A stretch of DNA of 64,000 bases from Merluccius polli (lineage: Eukaryota > Chordata > Actinopteri > Gadiformes > Merlucciidae), in NCBI GenBank assembly GCA_030340625.1, contig JAOPHQ010002367.1:17113-81112 (forward strand), read 5' to 3'. Numbering within the stretch: the stretch's first letter is position 1; every line of letters begins with the position of its first letter. A model generated the notes under the pieces. The model was not told the DNA's origin. It did no database searches and saw only the letters and a list, made by a program, of their open reading frames with translations. The position numbers and the translations under genes are program-made. Positions 32,901-42,267 of the stretch are shown piece by piece.

Positions 32901-32953
32901 ACGCCACTGAACACTAGTGTGAGGATGAGGAAGAGATTGATGAAGGAAGTCAT
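22685..32953 (-). CDS. Six-cysteine astacin-family metalloprotease (hatching-enzyme / c6ast-like)
   Basis: Eight coding exons on the minus strand: 32953-32885, 24664-24622, 24242-24174, 23921-23772, 23655-23538, 23440-23262, 23042-22961 and 22823-22685. All have GT-AG borders and consistent phase, and sum to 849 nt (282 residues plus stop). Exon 1 gives a signal peptide. Exons 2-3 give an acidic propeptide. GD in ENGDIA fits the astacin aspartate switch. The catalytic domain has the zinc site HEILHALGFHHE and the Met-turn YNSIMHY. The last exon ends at LYQCSE. Six cysteines in the mature part, including an N-terminal CTATGC pair, fit fish six-cysteine astacins, secreted proteases that include hatching enzymes and nephrosin. 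No CUB or EGF domains follow. No lesion was found, so it is probably functional despite an 8.2-kb first intron full of transposons. Confidence 0.92.
23931..23987. repeat. (TA)n microsatellite
   Basis: About 28 TA units in an astacin intron, just upstream of the acceptor of the exon at 23921. Confidence 0.95.
24330..24581 (-). mobile_element. Partial MITE of the GGGCCCAGTTTCCC family
   Basis: The right end reads TTTCGGGAAACGGGGCCC. Interior blocks CTTAACGACAGTCGTTACGC and GACGCTATGGCCACGTTGCT match, in reverse, the fuller element at 61225-62022. The left terminus is missing. Confidence 0.7.
24693..24824 (+). repeat. Left terminal inverted repeat, outer part
   Basis: Near-identical, in reverse, to 31957-32088 apart from a short gap near 24712. 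It includes CGATCACTTTGCGATAAAAG and GGCTCAGAAAGGGGGTCTGA. It continues at 26511 after the MITE insertion. Confidence 0.85.
25282..26499 (+). mobile_element. Tc1/mariner element, copy B (1218 bp)
   Basis: TA at 25280-25281 and 26500-26501 flank inverted ends CACTCACCGGCCACTTTATT. More than 99% identical to copy A by my reading. Inserted at the right margin of the MITE, in a TATATA tract. Confidence 0.97.
25429..26467 (+). pseudogene. Tc1-like transposase, copy B, 2-bp deletion in the middle
   Basis: Same protein as copy A with MGKKGDLSDFERGMVVG at the start. The frame breaks at about 26068, where GCATCGTCAAAG lacks two bases present in copy A (GCATCGTGTCAAAG). This separates the first catalytic Asp (WSDESRF) from the second Asp and the Glu (YFQQDNAPCH, PDLNPIEHL). 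The second frame, open from 26060, runs to the natural C-terminus GGPTRY and stop at 26467. This copy is certainly inactive as a single protein. One further change, HLWD to HLRD, sits beside the catalytic Glu. Confidence 0.93.
26511..26700 (+). repeat. Left terminal inverted repeat, inner part
   Basis: Continues the repeat with the palindrome GGCCATTTTTCAAAATGGCC, then ATATGGATTTTGTAATGGGA and AGAAGGTCTTTAAACTTTAA, all present in reverse at 31620-31956. Only one subterminal unit is present here, against about three on the right. Confidence 0.85.
26701..27150. other. Transposon interior 3' of its gene
   Basis: AT-rich, with a T-rich run at 26929-26972. No coding frame. Would hold the 3' UTR of the minus-strand gene. 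Confidence 0.4.
27151..30421 (-). pseudogene. Intronless zinc-finger / XPG(FEN1)-like nuclease / CXC-domain protein of the transposon, decayed
   Basis: One coding region of about 1090 codons read right to left, from ATG 30421 (MAKTFKLFNPGY) to stop at 27151. Four open pieces join with only three lesions: an in-frame TGA at 29921-29923, a frameshift near 29565 and one near 28815. The N-terminus has two Cys pairs that look metal-binding (CFICQ, CFFCGEHTGS). The last 529-residue piece has XPG/FEN1-like signatures in order: VVLDGAA (about residue 127), EEADSRMIL (about 264), RTVDTDVVVLA (about 287) and ALTGCDSVSSFVGYGKKTA (about 345, the FEN1 helix-turn-helix region). It ends with a cysteine-rich CXC (tesmin/TSO1-like) motif, CKCTKGCIKQCKCRA. 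Similar fish and coral proteins are often named CXC-domain proteins. A transposase role is inferred from the flanking inverted repeats. Confidence 0.75.
30430..30790 (+). repeat. Direct tandem duplication, 166-bp period
   Basis: ATCACAGTAGTTCTTGTGTA begins at 30430 and again at 30596, followed in both by GGTCTACTACTAAC and TGGTAATCATGCTAATCGTG. It lies immediately upstream of the start codon of the transposon gene, so it duplicates its likely promoter or 5' UTR. Confidence 0.9.
30805..30947 (+). repeat. Direct tandem duplication, 70-bp period
   Basis: AATCCAACAGGACTC...TCTAGTCAAGGTGAGAGCAT...GAGAGCAAAG at 30805-30874 is repeated at 30875-30944 with a few changes. It lies farther upstream of the same gene. 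Confidence 0.9.
30948..31577. other. Transposon interior, no gene recognised
   Basis: AT-rich DNA between the duplicated 5' region and the right inverted repeat. No coding motif. Confidence 0.4.
31578..32088 (-). repeat. Right terminal inverted repeat with tandem ~166-bp subterminal units
   Basis: Three units start at 31578, 31745 and 31911, each opening with AAATCCATATT and sharing AAAGTTTAAAGACCTTCTAT and TTCTGGCAGCTTTTAATCCA where complete. The outermost unit runs into the terminus at 32088. Confidence 0.85.
32157..32816. mobile_element. hAT-type MITE with GGGCCCGAG-rich ends (660 bp)
   Basis: Left end TAGAGCCCTGCACTGG and right end CCGTGCAGGGCACTA are imperfect inverted termini. GTGTGTGT lies on both sides (32149-32156 and 32817-32824), fitting an 8-bp duplication, though low complexity makes this weak. 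Subterminal parts are rich in GGGCCGGGC and GGCCCGAGG. Located in astacin intron 1, right after the large transposon. Confidence 0.7.
32885..32953 (-). CDS. Astacin exon 1 (signal peptide)
   Basis: Encodes MTSFINLFLILTLVFSG and a few more residues, a typical secretory signal, and ends at donor GTAAGA in phase 0. An in-frame ATG six codons upstream (32971) would add MERGFI; the inner ATG gives the more normal signal peptide. Confidence 0.85.
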
Positions 32954-33113
32954 GATGAAACCTCGCTCCAATCACTGGATCTTTTTTTGCTGTTTGGTCC
33001 AAAGATCTGAATAGATTATGGCTAAAATGAAAAGAGAGCAGAAGATGAGCACAGCTGTTTCTCAGCATCCCTAATGGGCAAGGTGTGAACAGAAGATAAA
33101 CAGGTCCCCTTAC

Positions 33114-33169
33114 CTCTTCAGAAGAGTTGAAGGCTACAAACTAGTGCGTCTTGCCCCCCTCCATTTATA
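33114..33169 (-). promoter_or_regulatory. Astacin core promoter and likely 5' UTR exon
   Basis: On the minus strand a TATAAA (33169-33164) is followed by about 50 bases and then a strong splice donor, AAGAG|GTAAGG, with the exon ending at 33114. A short non-coding exon is therefore likely, joined to an acceptor between 32971 and 33040. The transcription start is inferred to be about 30 bases after the TATA box. Confidence 0.6.
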
Positions 33170-33558
33170 GACGCCAAGGGTTTTTTTTGTCAGCAAACTC
33201 CTCCCAAGTTCTTTCTGCGTGTACCCAGGAGGGAGATATATTTTCCGTGAAGTATGGGAAGGTGACAGCTAAAACGCTCCATCAAATGAAACTGTCAAAA
33301 CAATAGGAACTCAAAGCATAATGACTTGTCATACCAGTAGAGTCAGGAGCGGGAATCAGTCTGACTCAGGCCACGTGAGACTGCTAAACCAGTTATCAAC
33401 CACACACACTCCACAGTATTGTGTAATAAAAACTCAACAATACATTTAAAAAATGTATTCATTTAGGACAGATGAACAACCATCCACAAAGCAGAACTAT
33501 AAAAGATGTGTGTCAGTCAGTGTGTTTGTGTCATTTACCAGAACATTCAACTGGACAT

Positions 33559-33595
<37 letters not shown>
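33559..33595. repeat. (CAA)n microsatellite
   Basis: About 12 CAA units. Confidence 0.95.
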
Positions 33596-34069
33596 GTACA
33601 TAAAACGGAGATATGTAAACAGTGTACACAAGATGTCTACGCAAAATGTGTATAATTCCGCTTCTGAGGTGGGATGCAGGTAGTGTGCCGGGTACAAATC
33701 TAAATAGCCAATAGACTAAAGACACACATGAACAGCATGTAAAACATTTATGAGCCACACATTACGTTGCTTGGGAGCCATACTCGGGGAGCTCAATTTG
33801 AGAAAAAAAGTGAAAAAACAAAAAAAACACTAAACTCTAGAGGTTCATTGATTTATTGACAGACGAAAACCAAGACATTTTCTCTGTAATTTTAGTTTAT
33901 TTTAGTTGGTTAGTTTTTTTGTACAAATCGTTTTTTGTAAAGCTTTATTTTTATTTTTATTTCAGTTAATGAAAATGTTTTTTCACACCTAGTTCTTGTT
34001 ATTTCGTTAGTTTTCGTTAACGCTAATAACCTTGACACATGCACACACACACCCACACTAGTGGCTGCC

Positions 34070-34104
34070 ACCCCCCCCCCCCACACACACACACACACAC
34101 ACAC
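34070..34104. repeat. Poly-C followed by (CA)n
   Basis: A C-run of about 12 bases, then about 11 CA units. Confidence 0.95.
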
Positions 34105-35176
34105 TATACAATGCTGTAGAATTATCTTTTTTGTTTCATCATATTTCCATGATTAAAATGTTGTTTTTATCTTCCATTCTTTGTTTTCTGTATACCTAAT
34201 TTGTCGATACATCAGTTGAACTCACTATTTTGCTTGACACATGATTGCATAATTGTGTCCTTCACCTTTCCTTCACATTCACCGACGTGTTTGACATAAG
34301 TAATGTTTGGGGGCACTCTCCTTTGTATAGGTAGCTCTGGCGAAATATGCTATCTAACATGGTTACAAAAGAAGCACATGAAGAATAATGGTGTTGAACT
34401 GGTTTAGAGAGTAAACAATTGTATTTTGAATTTGTCTTTGAAACATAAGACACCCCAAAATATAGTATAGATCACAGCTATTCAAAGAAAAATCATTCAT
34501 ACACAACCTTTGTCAATGGAGATTCTTAGTTAAAAACTTAAAGCCTTCATCGACTTAAAGGTGCTGTAGGTAAGATTCGAGAGTTGTAAAGAGAGAGAGC
34601 AGAAAAGAACAGAAGAAAGCAATACTTTGAAAAGAAGTGCCGCCGAAAAGGCGTTTTTTTCTTTTCTTTTCTTTTTCGTTTCTCTTTCGTTTTGACGCGC
34701 GTCATTGCTGACACGAGCGAGATGGAGGAGTCAGACGAACCGGTTGGCCCTCTGGATTGACAGTTAGCGTATAAACAAAATATTTGCGGGCCCCGCAAAT
34801 ATCTAGCGACTCCTGCATCCACGGGTCCATGCAAACGACTCTTCTCAGGCTCTACTACGTTACGTTTTCATAGTAGTGTGGCTGTATTAAACCGCATACA
34901 CACGCGATTTAAAATGAAAACGTAGTAGTATGGATGTAGCCTCATGTAGTTCAGTCACAGGCCATATTGTGCAGAAGAAACGGTCCGCTTTACATTCAGA
35001 ACATGTCAACAAGTTAGTTTGCAACTGGCTAAAAGTAACATGTAATTGTGCCACATGTAATTGTGTGAAAGTGAGAGAGTTGTTTGTTCAAAAAGAAAAA
35101 CGTTCCATTCAGTTGTTGCCAAAATTGTTTAGAATTAAATTATTTTTTCTGGATTTGTCGTTAATAAAAAAAAGAA

Positions 35177-35341
<165 letters not shown>

Positions 35342-36415
35342 TATATATTTATCCTTTTAGCCCTTTATTCTAGATTTGTTTCTTTGTATGCTTACTGAAT
35401 GCTGACACCTGCACCAAGTTCAATTCCTTATACATTAGTACTTTGGCAATTTTCTGATTCTTTAGCATCGGATAGTATTTGCAGTATGTTATGAAGATTA
35501 GAAGGTATATTGGTTAGTTTGTATGGGTGGACTGGGCGTAAAAATGCATGCATTTTATGGTATGAACAGAATGGAGAAGTGAACTATATAAGTAACAGGG
35601 AAAAAGGCGTGACATGAGTTTTGTTCTTCTCACTACTTGTCAACCTTACAAAGAACCACATTCCCAAACTTAACATACTTCACCCAACATACCACCATTG
35701 TCATTGTTATGTTCCAGTAAATATTCTTACTTAGTGCCCATCATCAAACAATGGGTTACACATATGTCATTGCATCACATAGTAGGCTCTTTCAGTCTGT
35801 TATGAGGAACCGTGCTTCAAAGGTCTTTTGTTTAAGCGCTGCACAATTGTCATTTGTTCGAACGAGAGGTGCGAACAAATGATGAATGAAGAGATGATGA
35901 GAGAAATGTGACCTTTGTTTTTTTTTCTCAATGTATTTTAGAGACCAACCCAGGAACATTGCAAAGTGTGTATAGAACACATATGTCCAGCTACGTTAAA
36001 CGTGTCATGTAGACACTTTTGCAACAAATTTCTTTCTAGAAATGTATTCAGTGGCCACCAAAATGATTTCATGGATCACCAAAGGAAAATGCCTAATTGA
36101 GAAAATGGCAAATAAAATCTGAATGAATGTTAGTTCATTTGGATTTTTGTGTGCAATGTGGTCTTTTACCAGCAGTTGGCAATATGTTCTATGCCTAGGC
36201 CTATCCTATGTGTATTAAATACTAATGCTCTGCATATTTGCATCCATGCTCAAGCCAACTTGCATTTATGTTGAACTCACAGAAGTCACAACTCTGTATT
36301 AGCACAGCAGTGGTGGAACGAGCTCCCTGCTGCTGTCAGGACAGCAGAGTCGCTCACCAGCTTCCGCTAAAGACTCGAGACTCACTCGTTCAGAGTTCAT
36401 CATAGTCTCTCTCCC

Positions 36416-36760
36416 AGGGCCGGTTTTACCGATGGGCAATGTGGGCGACCGCCCATAGGGCGCAATTTATGTGGGGGCGCACGAGCGCGCCCTCAAAAAA
36501 AAAAAAAAAAACGAGTGCGCCCTAAAAAAAACAACAGAACGCCCTCAAAAAAAAAGAAATACAAGAAAAACTAAACTCAAAACAAAACTCGCCAGTTTTC
36601 TAGACTACCGCTCATTTCCATGTCAGGCTAGTGGAGTGGGCGCTGGGGCGCCCTCGTTGTCATGTCAACTTGCTGCTGAGAGTCATACAGGTTGTGTGTC
36701 CGAGAGGCAAGGGGAGGGGGGCGACTGATAAGCGAGCTGCACACTAGCCTACATGCGGAA
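36416..36760 (+). mobile_element. Left part of a hAT-like element
   Basis: Begins CAGGGCCGGTTTTACCGATG and continues with GGGCGACCGCCCATAGGGCG, a terminus style common in fish hAT elements. The right end and target duplication were not found. Confidence 0.4.
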
Positions 36761-37319
36761 ATTTACTAAAATCTCCGCGATTCTGAAGTGGACATCGTAC
36801 TACTAAAGAAAAACTATCGGAGCCACATTTGAAGCGGTAGAAAAAACGGTCGGTTGAGAGACGCAGATTGTATCTTTTTACGGAACATCCAGCCCGATGT
36901 CGTGATGAGATATCAACACCCAAATCAGGCCACACAACACAAACTGCCTCCAAATAAATTGTATTTCATAATTAACATAGACCCATATGCCTACACGACA
37001 CGTAATTGATTGGTTTGTGTAAAAAAAAAGAGAAAGAAATGTTAATAAATAAATGGGCGCCTGATGCAATGTCGTCATTTGTAAAAATCAAAAGAGGCAA
37101 GGGTATAGAAGGAAGGAATGAGTGAAACAAGACATGCATATGTTAAAAGGGGTTAATTTGGCTGGGGAATAGATCTATGTTGTCAGGCTTTACATAATTG
37201 GCCATGTCTGAAATATATGTTAGGCGCTAAAGCTAGCACCCCTCTAAAAACAGTGAACCTTTTTATTTCTGAGATATAGAGCTATATGACCACTGGTCAG
37301 GGTTAAAGAGTCAATAATA
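36761..37319. other. No gene recognised
   Basis: AT-rich, no repeat or coding signature that I can place. Confidence 0.35.
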
Positions 37320-37700
37320 GGGGGGGGGGGGGGGGGGGGGGCGATTGTCAAAGGGGGGGGGGGGGGGGGGTGCTCGGCCGCGGACCCAGCACCGGACCTG
37401 CCAGCCGCGGACCCGACCGCAGACTCAGCCCCGGGCCCGGCCGCGGACCCAGCACCGAACCCGCCAACCGCGGACCCGGCCGCGGACTCAGCCGCAGACC
37501 CGAGTCCACACACAGCCGGTGTGCATGCTGTGAGGATGTCATCGTGCGCGCCTATCGCATGATTTAGACTTGACGGTTTCGGTTGAGTATGTGGGGATTT
37601 TTTCGGTCGCAATTGGTTTGCACATTTTTAAAAGTGGTGGGGACAAAATTCAAATTATAAATAGTGGTGGGGACATGTCCCCCCCGTAATCTACGCCTAT
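37320..37700 (-). repeat. Reversed copy of the GC-rich CGCGGACCC minisatellite repeat
   Basis: Two poly-G tracts (37321-37341, 37353-37370), then CCGCGGACCC-type units to 37510, then ACACACAGCCGGTGTGCATG and ATCGCATGATTTAGACTTGA. All match 19660-19860 in reverse. The right side has GTGGTGGGGACATGTCCCCC, also related to 19955-19975. Long frames in this GC-rich array are repeat artefacts. Confidence 0.75.
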
Positions 37701-37905
37701 GGGGTCAACTGATTTAAAGCATGATGTGACATGCACAAGATTCTGGTCATTTGTGTTAAGGTATTTCATTCAATTCATGTGAATAATTAATTATATGTAA
37801 CTGTGAAGCATCTCAGGATTTGCTCTAACAAAATCTAGCTACTTACAGTAGGGGGCAGCATAGAACTGTTTCGCTCTGGGACTCTCTGAATGTGCGCACA
37901 AGTTC
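37701..37905. other. Unique spacer
   Basis: Nothing recognised between the GC-rich repeat and the hAT element. Confidence 0.35.
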
Positions 37906-37914
37906 CGGGTGACT

Positions 37915-39078
37915 TAGTGGTGGATTTTCTCGTTTCTTTGCGCGAATCGGTTCGCGTCGTTCAGTTCGCCACAGAGAGTCGTTCGTTCGTTCGTTCGTTC
38001 GTGTTTCCGGTAGCGCTGAATCATTCACTGACTCGTTCAGTCGTTCACTTAGCTCCTCCCTCGTTCGCGAATTGCGAACTACTCGGCGAACGGCGAATGC
38101 CAGCCGAGTCGGTCAGACTCGGCTCCTCCTCGTTCACGAATCAATGCAGCTGAGTCGGTCTCGGACTCCCTCGTTCTTCTCATTTACTAACTAATCACGA
38201 AATCACGATTCACAATCGTGCAATGGTGCAAATGATGGTGTTAATAAATGTGTTAATAGCAAATACAACATTGTGTCTGGTTGAATATGTTAACATATGT
38301 ATTTAATTTGAGTTCAACAGATTTATTTAATGTATGCATAATGACATGTCAGGATCAAAATGCCCCGTTCCCCCAATTCAAGGTAAAGTTAGACAAACCA
38401 AACGCAGCGGGATGTGTGTGTGTGTGTGTGTGTGTGTGGGGGGGGGGGGGGGTAGTAGATTATTGGATGTATATCAGCAAGATAATAGACTTGATTTAGC
38501 AATGATGAGTTTTAAAGTTAATGATGTACAGTTGTGTTTATTCTGGGCATATTTTATTTACTATTGTGAAGATGGCCATTGGCCACCCCCACTCAAGACC
38601 AAGATCCACCAAGGTGGGGGTCCCAGCCGGGTCGCGTGCGTGAGAAGGAAGCATGAAAGAACGAGACAGATTGACGAGACATTCAAATATTTTATTAATC
38701 TGGCATGACACAGAAAATACAAAGACAGCATGTATTTACCATTTCACTGATATGTAAATGTAAAAGGCAATATTCAAATGTGAAAGTGGTATTGTTAATG
38801 TGTCAACCATTCGAAAGCGTCCTAGACTCACAGACAGACAAACAACATACATTGGCTGGCTCTCGTGATGACGAGTCGTGAGTGACGTCTCAGTCCTCGA
38901 GTCAATCAGTCAGCGAACGACTCGCGAATCAGCGGCACGGCGAATCAGAGCGTCAGAGAGACTCAGCGAACGAGACGAACGAGCGAACGACGCGAACGAG
39001 AGTGGCGAACGAGGTCAGTTCGTTCACTTTAAAGAGTCGTTCGTTCGAACTGGTTCGTTCGCGAACGACCCATCACTA
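37915..39078 (+). mobile_element. Non-autonomous hAT element with GTTC/CGAA-rich ends, copy 1 (1164 bp)
   Basis: Left end TAGTGGTGGATTTTC, right end ACCCATCACTA (reverse TAGTGATGGGT). Flanked by CGGGTGAC at 37906-37913 and CGGGTGAT at 39079-39086, an 8-bp duplication with one change. The first ~280 bp are packed with TTCG, GTTC and CGAATC motifs and the last ~150 bp with CGAACGA. The centre holds a (TG)n(G)n tract at 38411-38450. No transposase. Confidence 0.85.
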
Positions 39079-39083
39079 CGGGT

Positions 39084-39156
39084 GATAGCATTATCCTTGA
39101 GGACTTTATGAAGAGCACTCACGTTTCCCTGCCTCATCATTTTGTCCTGTTTTCAG
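39084..39156 (+). repeat. 73-bp direct repeat, first copy
   Basis: GATAGCATTATCC...CTGCCTCATCATTTTGTCCTGTTTTCAG. Repeated at 39520-39592 with four substitutions that I count. It starts inside the target duplication of hAT copy 1. Confidence 0.9.
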
Positions 39157-39519
39157 GTTAGTAGTGGACATAAGAGAATTTAATTTGTACCACAAATTAA
39201 TGTAGTGATTTATACAATTCATTTGGTTTCAATCTGTGTTAAATATTTTTGATAATTGGTGTGATATGTCTTAAAACAAAGTACTGTCTGTTGAGTGTTT
39301 AGGGAAATGGTGGTGGCGGTGCATTCCTTTGATATGGGTTGCGATGGTGTTGGGCTCCTGTACATTTTGTTTTCTGGAATGATGTTCAAATAAGTTTTGT
39401 GTGAACGTAAGAGAGGTTTTAAGTGAATAATGTGTGTGTAGATAAAAGATTTGTTGATGCATAAATGCTAGAAGTTTCAATGTGCATAAATGCTAAAAGT
39501 CTTGAAAATGTTGAATAAA

Positions 39520-39592
39520 GATAGCATTATCCGTGAGGATTTTATGAAGAGCAGTCACGTTTCCCTGCCTCATCATTTTGTCCTGTTTTCAG
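39520..39592 (+). repeat. 73-bp direct repeat, second copy
   Basis: Second copy of 39084-39156, again stopping exactly after TTTTCAG. After it the two flanks diverge (GTTAGTAG against AAACAAAA). Confidence 0.9.
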
Positions 39593-39860
39593 AAACAAAA
39601 CTATTATCTGTGGCTCAGGTACCAATCCTGGTACTTCAATGACAGTCAGATACAGCATAACAACATGTATTGGAACCAGTAGCGAACCGTGTCTCTTAAA
39701 CATTGTCCCTCTGACTCCCCCTTCCACCGATGGGGAAAAAAACAAACCACCAGCTTAGCTTACTGTGTCCTCTCTATAGTACTGCAAAGTGACAATTCCA
39801 GCTCTGAAACATTAATTAATACACTAGTCCAGCCGTAGCAATGTAACGAGCAAACAGCAC

Positions 39861-41091
39861 TAGTGGTGGATTTCATGATTCGTTTGCGCGAATCAGTTTG
39901 CGTCGTTCAGTTCGCCACAAAGAGTCGTTCGTTCGTTCGTTCAGTCGTGTTTCCGGTAGCGGTGAATCATTCACTGAGTCGTTCAGACTCAGCTCCTCCC
40001 TCCGTCCCTCGTTCTCATTCGCGAATCGCGAACGACTTGGCTGTCATTCGCGAACGGCGAATGACAGCCAAGTCGTTCAGACTCGGCTGTCATTCGCGAA
40101 TGGCGAATGCCAGCCGAGTCGGTCAGACTCGGCTCCTCCCTCGTTCACAACATTCAAACGAATCACGAATGCAGCTGAGTCGGTCTCGGTCAGACTCCCT
40201 CGTTCTCATTTACTAACTAATCACGAAATCACGATTCACAATCGTGCAATGGTGCAAATGGTTATCAATCAACACAACATTAACTAAGTTCCTTTCAGCT
40301 GAGGAGCGCTTCGTGTTCGGAATCGGGATATTGTTGCCCGGGCGCTCACTTTATCCTGAAAGGTGGGAGGAGGGGGGGTTGATGGTGTTAATAAATGTGT
40401 GAATAATAGCAAATACAACATTGTGTCTGTCTGGTTGAATATGTTAACATATGTATTTAATTTGAGTTCAACAGATTTATTTAATGTATGCATAATGACA
40501 TGTCAGGATCAAAATGCCCCATTCCCCCAATTCAAGGTAAAGTTAGACAAACCAAACGCAGCGGGATGCGGGGGGGGCGTAGTAGATTATTGGATGTTTA
40601 ATATATCAGCAAGATAATAGACTTGATTTAGCAATGATGAGTTTAAAAGTTAATGATGTACAGTTGTGTTTATTCTGGGCATATTTTATTTACTATTGTG
40701 AAGATGGCCATTGGCCACCCCCACTCAAGACCAAGATCCACCAAGGTGGGGGTCCCGGCCGGGTCGCGTGCAACGAGACAGATTGACGAGACATTCAAAT
40801 ATTGTATTAATCTGGCATGACAGAAAATACAAAGACAGCATGCATTTACCATTTCACTGATATTTAAATGTAAAGGGAACGATTGGCTGGCTCTCGTGAG
40901 TCGTGACGTCTCAGTCCTCGAGTCAATCACAGTCAGCGAACGACTCGCGAATCAGCGTCGGGAATCAGCAGCACGTCAGCGACTCAGCGAACGAGACGAA
41001 CGAGTCGAACGAGAACGGCGAATGAGGTCAGTTTGTTCACTTTAAAGAGTCGTTCGTTCGAACTGATTCGTTCGCGAACGAGCCATCACTA
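39861..41091 (+). mobile_element. Non-autonomous hAT element with GTTC/CGAA-rich ends, copy 2 (1231 bp)
   Basis: Same family and orientation as 37915-39078. Flanked by a perfect 8-bp repeat AACAGCAC (39853-39860 and 41092-41099). It contains extra copies of the CGAATGACAGCCAAGTCG block at 40040-40120 that are missing from copy 1, and lacks most of the TG/G tract. Confidence 0.93.
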
Positions 41092-41346
41092 AACAGCACA
41101 GAGCTATTACCAAAACTAAAAACAGCTTTCTCTTAAGCTAAATGCAAATCCTCGTGACAAATAATCGCATCATCACAGATTTTTATTAAAACTGAACCTA
41201 GAAAATGGCGTAGATAATACATCAGAAACAATGTCCTCCTCACTAGCGATTACGTTACTCGCAGCGGCTGCCTTCATGAAGTAAACCAAGTCACGGAAGC
41301 ACGTATATTGTTGTTGTGACGTCGTGGTGATTTGTCGTGTTGATAA

Positions 41347-41412
41347 CATAGACATCTTATATCATGAATGTATCTAATGGATGTATAGTAACATATGTAT
41401 AAGATGTCTATG
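41347..41412. mobile_element. 66-bp micro-MITE
   Basis: Perfect 15-bp inverted ends CATAGACATCTTATA and TATAAGATGTCTATG, flanked by the 8-bp direct repeat GTTGATAA (41339-41346 and 41413-41420). Only 36 bp of interior. The 8-bp duplication suggests hAT-type mobilisation. Confidence 0.9.
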
Positions 41413-41440
41413 GTTGATAACGCACTAGAGGGATCACTCG

Positions 41441-41493
41441 CCTCTGATTGGCTAACATCACTGTGACGGACAGTGTTGTTAGCCAATCAGAGG
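41441..41493. promoter_or_regulatory. 53-bp palindrome with divergent CCAAT boxes
   Basis: CCTCTGATTGGCTAACA is mirrored by TGTTAGCCAATCAGAGG around CACTGTGACGGACAGTG. Each arm carries a CCAAT box (ATTGG and CCAAT). It could be a regulatory palindrome or a hairpin remnant of a MITE. No transcript is evident beside it. Confidence 0.6.
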
Positions 41494-41738
41494 CAAGTAA
41501 TTTAAATGTCATGAATATTCATGAGTAAGAGCCGAAAACCTCTCGTTCTTCCCCCCCACCTCTCTTCCAAACTAGAACAGCCTGAAACAGGCGCACCAGA
41601 GCATTTTTTTCACCAAAACCGGCTCACAGGGCATTCATTAATAATAGAGACCACTGCAAAATTAACGAAAAAACGATGAAATGAGACATTTAACATTTGA
41701 TGAATTGGTTTTCCTTTTCTTTTGTTGGTTGATTTGCC

Positions 41739-42259
41739 TAGCCTGGCAAGCCAGACCCACATCAGAAAGATGTAGGGTCTGGCATTGCTCCATTGGCAGT
41801 GTGGGCGGGATAAACGGTTGTCTTTCAAGTTCCCTCTGCACGCAATAGGATAGCGCTACAACCAATCAGAGAAACGAAGGTGACGTAGTCAGAGCGACGG
41901 CTCTGACTATGTAATTAATCAAAACTCCGAATACATATTTCTTTTCGAGGAAAGACTTCAGTGCCGTTCTTTGTTCTTTTCTCAAAGAAAATGTTAACTT
42001 CACGTCTTGAAGAGTCGCGGCCAAAGCTGAGTGGAAAGACAACCGTTCGCCAGCAGCAGCAGCCATTGTTTACCTCTAACACGGAACCGTTGCAACTCTG
42101 TCGTCATGGTAGCCCGGCTTTCGACTCCGCCCCTCACGCTGTGATTGGTCTGACATACTTTGTGTTTCCAGCACCAAAAAGCCGACAGAGCCGTGCTAGA
42201 CCTACCTAGCTGCCAAATAAATTTGCTGCCGCTAGGGGGTGTCTAGATTTCTAGGCTAT
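41739..42259. mobile_element. hAT-type MITE, TAGCCTGG family (521 bp)
   Basis: Starts TAGCCTGGCAAGCCAGAC and ends TTTCTAGGCTAT. The 8-bp direct repeat GATTTGCC lies at 41731-41738 and 42260-42267. A second copy enters the window at about 63898. It contains CCAATCAG boxes. No coding frame of note. Confidence 0.85.
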
Positions 42260-42267
42260 GATTTGCC

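Noticed and set aside
37345..37612. Pro/Arg-rich frames on both strands
   Set aside because: GC-rich minisatellite inside a repeat; both strands stay open by composition.
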